Shown piece after piece: positions 6,045 to 9,266 of a DNA stretch of 9,266 bases. The DNA comes from Candidatus Omnitrophota bacterium. Its GTDB lineage: Bacteria; Omnitrophota; Gorgyraeia; JAFGHF01. A program made the translations under genes and the position numbers. A model generated the notes under the pieces. That model had not been told where the DNA came from, did not search any database, and saw only the letters and a program-made list of their open reading frames with translations. Position 1 is the stretch's first letter. Every line of letters begins with the position of its first letter. Location: assembly GCA_024543015.1 (NCBI GenBank), contig JAMXCY010000028.1, positions 1-9,266 on the forward strand, in the 5' to 3' direction.

Positions 6045-6212
6045 ATGGGATATCAACAAGGCGGCGGTGGGTTCGACAGAGGTCCGCGAGAGATGCACAA
6101 GGCGACTTGCGCAGACTGTAAGCAAGAATGCGAAGTCCCTTTCAAACCGAGCGGCGACCGTCCGGTATACTGCAAGGAGTGCTTTTCAAAGCGCAGGGAT
6201 AGCGGCCGTTAA
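6045..6212 (+). CDS. Small zinc-ribbon protein (CxxC-x17-CxxC)
   Basis: A 55-residue protein with a glycine-rich head (GYQQGGGGFDRG) and a compact zinc ribbon: Cys22-x2-Cys25, then PFKPSGDRPVYC with Cys43-x2-Cys46 and a basic tail SKRRDSGR. An additional Cys29 lies beside the first knuckle. The 'C-x-x-C ... V-P-F-K-P-x-x-x-R-P-V-Y-C-x-x-C-F' form matches the family of probable zinc-ribbon proteins usually called zf-trcl, found in many anaerobic and uncultured bacteria; its function is unknown, with nucleic-acid binding a guess. The start is supported by AAGGAGG (6031-6037) 7 nt upstream and a strong promoter. It is shorter than many gene-calling cutoffs; a longer reading in another frame (6067-6333) is a shadow. 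The gene stands alone, divergent from PDO-trxB and closed by a terminator. Confidence 0.88.
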   Translation: MGYQQGGGGFDRGPREMHKATCADCKQECEVPFKPSGDRPVYCKECFSKRRDSGR

Positions 6213-6250
6213 AAGGCAGCGGCTAAAGCAAAATAATAACCTAAATCACA

Positions 6251-6271
6251 ATATCCGAACTTTTCGGATAT
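6251..6271 (+). repeat. Perfect 9-bp hairpin before the terminator
   Basis: ATATCCGAA, loop CTT, TTCGGATAT. There is no U-run after it, so it is not itself a terminator. It sits in the 3' UTR of the zinc-ribbon gene, 9 bases before the terminator stem, and could protect or process the transcript end. Confidence 0.7.
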
Positions 6272-6280
6272 GGACAAAAG

Positions 6281-6311
6281 CCCTCAATCTGAAAAGTTTG
6301 AGGGTTTTTTT
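6281..6311 (+). terminator. Rho-independent terminator of the zinc-ribbon gene
   Basis: CCCTCAATCT (6281-6290), GAAA tetraloop, AGTTTGAGGG (6295-6304): nine pairs with one T-T mismatch, then seven T (6305-6311). Confidence 0.92.
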
Positions 6312-6370
6312 GTTTAGAGAGGTATCATATTAAGGGACAGTGTCTTTTTGCTATTTGTAAGGCATGTTAA

Positions 6371-7012
6371 ATGCGCAAAAACATTAATAAAGAAAACCGA
6401 TTACTGCAGGCAAAGTATAGTATTACAGCATGGTTCTACGACATTTTAGATTATCCCTGGGAACGACAATACAGGAAGTGGAGACCTCGTTTAGTAAAAG
6501 ATATGCGTGGTTTGGTGCTGGAAGCCGGGGTCGGTACCGGGCGAAACCTGAAATATTATTCCCCAAGTGTAAATCTTACCGGAATTGACCTATCCGTAGC
6601 AATGCTGAAAAAGGCAATGAAAAGAAGCAAAGATGCTAGTTGTAATGTTAGTCTCTATCACGAGGATGCTACTGTTATGGAATCTATCCCTTCTAACCAT
6701 TTTGATTGGGTATTTTCCACATTCTTGTGTTGCGTGATGCCGGACAACCTTCAGCCAATGGCGATTAAACAATTTGAACGCATCTTAAAGCCCGGTGGAC
6801 ATTTTCGTCTTGTTGAAATGATTTATTCAAAAAATCCAAAACTCAAGAAACGTCAGGAGTTTGCTGCCCCATTTATTGAAAAGGTTTACGGAGCCCGTTT
6901 TGACCGTAATACAGTAAAACATATACAAGAATCTTCTAAATTAAAGATTTGCAAAACATATTTTCTGAAAGAAGACATATATCTTGTTATTGAAGGTATC
7001 TGTGCAAAGTAA
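6371..7012 (+). CDS. Class I SAM-dependent methyltransferase (UbiE/PmtA/METTL7-like)
   Basis: A 213-residue cytosolic methyltransferase. N-terminal YSITAWFYDILDYPWERQYRKWRP (16-39) is the substrate-side cap seen in UbiE/phospholipid-methylase-like enzymes. Motif I is VLEAGVGTGRN (49-59), motif II is TGIDLSVAML (70-79) with the ribose-binding Asp73, motif III lies around YHEDA (96-100), motif IV around FDWVFSTFLCCV (111-122) and LKPGGHFRLVEM (139-150) closes the Rossmann core. The C-terminal pattern (ERILKPGG, PFIEKVYGARFDRNT) recalls METTL7/TMT1 thiol methyltransferases and lipid methylases. The substrate cannot be read from sequence. Cysteines at 91, 120, 121, 194 and 211 do not match the ArsM arsenite-methylase arrangement, so this is not a classical ArsM. 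The ribosome site is weak (AAGG, about 9 nt). No clear promoter lies between the terminator at 6311 and this gene. It leads into the peroxiredoxin and acr3. Confidence 0.85.
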   Translation: MRKNINKENRLLQAKYSITAWFYDILDYPWERQYRKWRPRLVKDMRGLVLEAGVGTGRNLKYYSPSVNLTGIDLSVAMLKKAMKRSKDASCNVSLYHEDATVMESIPSNHFDWVFSTFLCCVMPDNLQPMAIKQFERILKPGGHFRLVEMIYSKNPKLKKRQEFAAPFIEKVYGARFDRNTVKHIQESSKLKICKTYFLKEDIYLVIEGICAK

Positions 7013-7052
7013 GCGTCATTTAGATGATTTTAAATAGAGAAGGGATGTCAAA

Positions 7053-7082
7053 ATGAATGCAGAAACGCAAGGGGAAAAATGA
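7053..7082 (+). CDS. Possible 9-codon leader ORF before the peroxiredoxin
   Basis: Encodes MNAETQGEK and stops with TGA that overlaps the peroxiredoxin ATG (ATGA). It has a good Shine-Dalgarno, AGAAGGG (7038-7044), 8 nt before its ATG. Within it, AAGGGG forms the ribosome site of the next gene. A coupling peptide is possible; no known leader motif is seen, and it may be chance. Confidence 0.3.
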   Translation: MNAETQGEK

Positions 7083-7717
7083 AGATAGCTGGATTGATTC
7101 TTGCAGCCTTGTTTTTAGGTCTTTGTTTACCAGGAGAGGAGAAGATTATGGCGATAGAACCGGGGGCAAACAATCCCGTGGGTGGCCCGGGACTTAAGGT
7201 CGGGACAGTGGCTCCTGATTTTACCGGAGTTACATATATGGGAAACAAGATCAGGCTTTCGGATGTCTACAAAAATGGACCGGTGGTCTTAATTTTTTAC
7301 CGCGGGGCCTGGTGTCCGTATTGCAACTTACATCTGCAGTCGTTCCAAAAACGTTTAAAAGATTTTGAAAAATTAGGTGCAACGATTTTAGCAGTCAGCA
7401 TAGATAAACCAGAATACGGTGCTGAAACTGTCAAAGATAACAGTCTTGGCTTTGAGGTCATCAGTGACACTCAGGCGAACATCCTGGAAGCATATAAGGT
7501 AATATATAAAGTCCCTGATCAGCTGGCTGAGAAATACCGTAATGAATATCAGATTGATTTGGAAGCTCATTCTGGAAGAACAGATCACCTGATCGCCATT
7601 CCGGCAACATATATCATTGATAAGACCGGTAAGATAGTCTTTGCCTATGCAAACGAAGATTATAAGGTAAGGACGCAACCTAACGAAGTATTGGATGTTT
7701 TAGAGAAGCTAAAGTAG
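7079..7717 (+). CDS. AhpC/TSA-family peroxiredoxin (PRX-like2/Bcp type), with two possible starts
   Basis: Thioredoxin-fold thiol peroxidase. In the long form (212 residues), GTVAPDFTG (42-50) opens the fold; PVVLIFYRGAWCPYC (68-82) holds the expected peroxidatic Cys79 and a second Cys82 in a C-x-x-C; AVSIDKPEY and the strand FEVISD follow; IPATYIIDKTGKIVFAYANEDYKVR carries the Pro of the active-site loop and the family's C-terminal pattern. The CPYC form suits the 'peroxiredoxin-like' group, which may act as disulfide reductase as well as peroxidase. ATG 7079 (AAGGGG 5 nt upstream) adds a hydrophobic N-terminus (residues 3-17) like an uncleaved or atypical signal sequence; L-G-L-C is not a good lipobox. 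ATG 7148 (codon 24) has a better AGGAG (7137-7141) 6 nt upstream and gives a cytosolic enzyme. The stop touches the acr3 start codon with no gap. Confidence 0.88.
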   Translation: MKIAGLILAALFLGLCLPGEEKIMAIEPGANNPVGGPGLKVGTVAPDFTGVTYMGNKIRLSDVYKNGPVVLIFYRGAWCPYCNLHLQSFQKRLKDFEKLGATILAVSIDKPEYGAETVKDNSLGFEVISDTQANILEAYKVIYKVPDQLAEKYRNEYQIDLEAHSGRTDHLIAIPATYIIDKTGKIVFAYANEDYKVRTQPNEVLDVLEKLK

Positions 7718-8797
7718 ATGGAAAGAGTTGTTTACGAAGAACGAACTTTAAGTTTTTTTGAGAAATACCTAAGCGTATGGGTTATTGGGTGTATCGGTTT
7801 AGGTATATTTCTTGGTAAAATCTTTCCGCAGGCAGTACAGGCTTTAGATAGCTATGCTATCTATCAAGTCTCAATACCGATAGCGATATGCCTATTTTTT
7901 ATGATGTATCCTATAATGGTTAAGATTGACTTTGCGGAGGTAATAAAGGCAGGAAAAACTCCAAAACCAGTTATTCTAACTTTATTTATTAATTGGTGTA
8001 TTAAACCTTTCACAATGCTCGCTATATCAACTTTATTTCTTGGAGTATTTTTTAAGGGTTTGCTTCCGGGCATTGAAGTAGTAAAAGGCGGAATGCAAGT
8101 TGATTTATATCGGTCATACATTTCAGGCTGCATACTCTTAGGAATTGCCCCTTGCACCGCAATGGTTCTAGTATGGGGTCATTTATCAAAAGGTAATGAT
8201 GGACACACCTTGATAATGGTGGCTATAAACTCTATAACAATGCTTTTTCTATATGCTCCTTTGAGCAGCTGGTTATTAGGTGTTAATAGAATGCCTATAC
8301 CTTGGCAGACCATTGTGCTTTCAGTTATCATTTATGTAGGCTTACCTCTTTTCTTAGGCTACCACTCAAGAAAATTGATAATTTCAAAGAAAGGGTTTAA
8401 GTGGTTTGAAGAAAGGTTTCTTCATTATTTGACACCCGTATCTATTACTGCTTTACTCATAACTCTGGTATTATTATTTTCCTTCAAAGGTGACCTGATT
8501 ATTAAACATCCTCAAACGATATTCTTAATAGCAATCCCACTTTTTATCCAAACTTGTTTTATATTCATATTGACGTATGCTCTGGCAAGATGGCTTAAAT
8601 TATCATATAGAGATGCGGCGCCTTCTGCACTAATCGGGGCAAGCAATCACTTTGAAGTTGCTATTGCTACCTCTGCTATGTTATTTGGTTTGTCATCAGG
8701 GGCTTCGCTGGCAACGGTGGTCGGAGTATTAATTGAAGTTCCAGTTATGCTAATGCTGGTGCGAGTATGCTTGAGCACTAGGCATTTCTTCAAGTAA
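7718..8797 (+). CDS. acr3: ACR3-family arsenite efflux permease
   Basis: Integral inner-membrane carrier of the BART superfamily that exports As(III), and Sb(III) in some members, driven by the proton gradient. The 359-residue product has about ten hydrophobic segments. It carries the family-defining regions GIAPCTAMVLVWGHLSKGN (142-160), with the essential transmembrane cysteine at 146, AINSITMLFLYAP (169-181), ALIGASNHFEVAIATSAMLFGL (304-325) and ATVVGVLIEVPVMLMLVR (332-349). Known ACR3 proteins also need a membrane glutamate; Glu313 or Glu340 is the likely equivalent. The NHFE and GVLIEVPVM motifs separate it from bile-acid/sodium symporters. The ATG directly follows the peroxiredoxin stop (zero spacing), so the two are co-translated. 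No arsR, arsC or arsM lies in the window, so the locus is not a standard ars operon. Confidence 0.96.
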   Translation: MERVVYEERTLSFFEKYLSVWVIGCIGLGIFLGKIFPQAVQALDSYAIYQVSIPIAICLFFMMYPIMVKIDFAEVIKAGKTPKPVILTLFINWCIKPFTMLAISTLFLGVFFKGLLPGIEVVKGGMQVDLYRSYISGCILLGIAPCTAMVLVWGHLSKGNDGHTLIMVAINSITMLFLYAPLSSWLLGVNRMPIPWQTIVLSVIIYVGLPLFLGYHSRKLIISKKGFKWFEERFLHYLTPVSITALLITLVLLFSFKGDLIIKHPQTIFLIAIPLFIQTCFIFILTYALARWLKLSYRDAAPSALIGASNHFEVAIATSAMLFGLSSGASLATVVGVLIEVPVMLMLVRVCLSTRHFFK

Positions 8798-8833
8798 TTT
8801 CTTTGCGCCCTCGTTAAAACAGTAATCCTTTGC

Positions 8834-8856
8834 GAAAATTGTAATCTACAATTTTC
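8834..8856. repeat. Perfect 10-bp inverted repeat between acr3 and the csp promoter
   Basis: GAAAATTGTA, spacer ATC, TACAATTTTC. It lies 37 bases after the acr3 stop and 12 bases before the csp -35 box. The stem is AT-rich and lacks a proper U-run, so it would be a weak terminator. An operator for a dimeric regulator of the csp promoter is the other reading. Confidence 0.6.
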
Positions 8857-8868
8857 TTGATAATTTAG

Positions 8869-8897
8869 TTGACAAACAGAGGGAATTGAAGTATACT
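8869..8897 (+). promoter_or_regulatory. Consensus promoter of the cold-shock gene
   Basis: Perfect TTGACA (8869-8874), 17-bp spacer, TATACT (8892-8897). The transcription start is expected near 8904, 127 nt before the start codon. Confidence 0.88.
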
Positions 8898-8903
8898 AAA
8901 ATA

Positions 8904-9030
8904 CGTTAAATCGCGTAGTAAATAAGGGAGTAGAAGTCTTAGGCCGCAAGGTAAAAGAGAGTTCGCCTTGCGTTTTTTTTGTTTCTGCCGTTATTTACTA
9001 AAATTTGATAAGAAGGAGGTGCAGTAAATA
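8904..9030 (+). promoter_or_regulatory. Long structured 5' UTR of csp, candidate RNA switch
   Basis: Three related 10-nt segments: A, TAGTAAATAA (8916-8925); B, TTATTTACTA (8991-9000), the exact complement of A; and C, CAGTAAATAA (9022-9031), a near-copy of A that runs into the start codon. B can pair with A over 10 bp or with C over 9 bp, but not both. B:C would place the strong ribosome site AAGGAGGTG (9013-9021) in a 23-nt loop and tie down the A of the ATG. An intrinsic-terminator-like hairpin lies between A and B. Long leaders that change structure with temperature are established for E. coli cspA; this one shows no sequence I can match to it, including no clear cold box. Confidence 0.6.
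8945..8980 (+). terminator. Terminator-like hairpin inside the csp leader (attenuator candidate)
   Basis: CGCAAGG (8945-8951) and CCTTGCG (8966-8972), a perfect 7-bp stem rich in GC with a 14-nt loop, followed by eight T (8973-8980). It lies upstream of the start codon, so it would end transcription before the coding region unless prevented. Confidence 0.75.
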
Positions 9031-9234
9031 ATGGCAACAGGAAAAGTTAAATGGTTCAGTGACCAAAAGGGTTATGGTTTTATAACACCAGACGATGGAA
9101 GCAAAGATTGTTTTGTTCATCACAGTGTAATTCAGGGTGAAGGCTTCAAGAGTTTAGGCGAAGGTCAAGCAGTCGAATTCGAAGTTGAAGACGGCCCTAA
9201 AGGTCCACAAGCCACAAAAGTAACGAAGGTATAA
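9031..9234 (+). CDS. csp: Cold-shock domain protein (CspA family)
   Basis: A 67-residue single cold-shock domain, a five-stranded OB-fold that binds single-stranded RNA and DNA and melts RNA structure. The N-terminal ATGKVKWFSDQKGYGFITPD contains RNP1 (KGYGFI, 13-18). RNP2 is CFVHHS (27-32), with Cys27 where Val or Leu is usual. Residues G-F-K-S-L-x-E-G-Q and the C-terminal GPQATKVTKV are standard. Length is typical. The extended ribosome site AAGGAGGTG (9013-9021) is very strong but ends 9 nt before the ATG, and its GGAGG core is 11 nt away, a long spacing that leaves room for the regulatory segment described in the leader. Family members act as RNA chaperones and transcription antiterminators, which matters here because a terminator-like hairpin lies in this gene's own leader. 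Sequence after the stop is too short to show a complete terminator. Confidence 0.97.
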   Translation: MATGKVKWFSDQKGYGFITPDDGSKDCFVHHSVIQGEGFKSLGEGQAVEFEVEDGPKGPQATKVTKV

Positions 9235-9266
9235 CTTAAAAAACAAATAAGGCCTGGTGAGTTAGA

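Noticed and set aside
6067..6333. 88-codon open frame over the zinc-ribbon gene
   Set aside because: It runs through the hairpin and the terminator and out of frame with the Cys4 protein, which has the ribosome site, promoter and family motif.
6329..6347. REP-like palindrome around GACA-G-TGTC before the methyltransferase
   Set aside because: It resembles short GGGACA...TGTCCC repeats linked to Y1 transposases, but only one imperfect copy is present and no transposase is nearby, so a mobile-element call cannot be supported.
6371..7012. ArsM arsenite methyltransferase
   Set aside because: Next to acr3 this was tempting, but the cysteine positions (91, 120, 121, 194, 211) and the N-terminal cap do not match the ArsM layout.
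7038..7055. Three-codon ORF at ATG 7045 (MSK)
   Set aside because: It starts directly on the ribosome site AGAAGGG with no spacing, so initiation there is unlikely.
9235..9266. Terminator after csp
   Set aside because: An A-rich stretch and AAGGCCTGGT are visible, but the window ends before any second stem arm, so no structure can be shown.

Overview
The window reads as ordinary chromosome from a diderm (Gram-negative-type) bacterium of moderate to low GC. Two predicted lipoproteins with lipoboxes, strong AAGGAGG ribosome binding sites, sigma70-type promoters and several non-ATG starts support this. The phylum cannot be fixed from sequence alone. Candidatus Omnitrophota or a Desulfobacterota/Nitrospirota-like lineage would fit the gene content, but this is a weak inference. 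I see no rRNA, tRNA, CRISPR array, transposase or phage gene. No gene-free stretch exceeds 300 bases; the longest is 233 bases upstream of the cold-shock gene.

Layout. (1) 1-2314: a tRNA-dihydrouridine synthase, cut by the window edge, points left. Head-to-head with it is a two-gene operon: an HI0933/YhiN-family flavoprotein (the family of the 23S rRNA dihydrouridine synthase RdsA) overlapping a Maf nucleotide pyrophosphatase by 4 nt. (2) 2389-3968: an envelope block with two small lipoproteins under tandem promoters, a very good intrinsic terminator, and a secreted SYLF/YSC84-domain protein with its own promoter. (3) 4083-4220: a 45-residue, highly basic protein starting at TTG. (4) 4260-6311: a leftward operon of a two-CxxC protein disulfide oxidoreductase and thioredoxin reductase, sharing a divergent promoter region with a 55-residue zinc-ribbon protein that ends in a hairpin plus terminator. 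(5) 6371-8797: a rightward cluster of SAM methyltransferase, AhpC/TSA-like peroxiredoxin and ACR3 arsenite efflux permease; the last two abut exactly. (6) 8798-9266: a cold-shock protein behind a consensus promoter and a 5' UTR of about 127 nt with strong RNA-switch features.

How the genes work together. Regions 4 and 5 share thiol, redox and metalloid chemistry: PDO/TrxB for dithiol reduction, a peroxiredoxin with CxxC, and arsenite export. Region 1 joins two dihydrouridine-forming flavoenzyme families of unrelated fold. The strongest unexplained signal is the csp leader. There a 10-nt segment (8991-9000) can pair either with an upstream partner (8916-8925) or with the start-codon region (9023-9031), and an intrinsic-terminator-like hairpin lies between the upstream partner and that segment.
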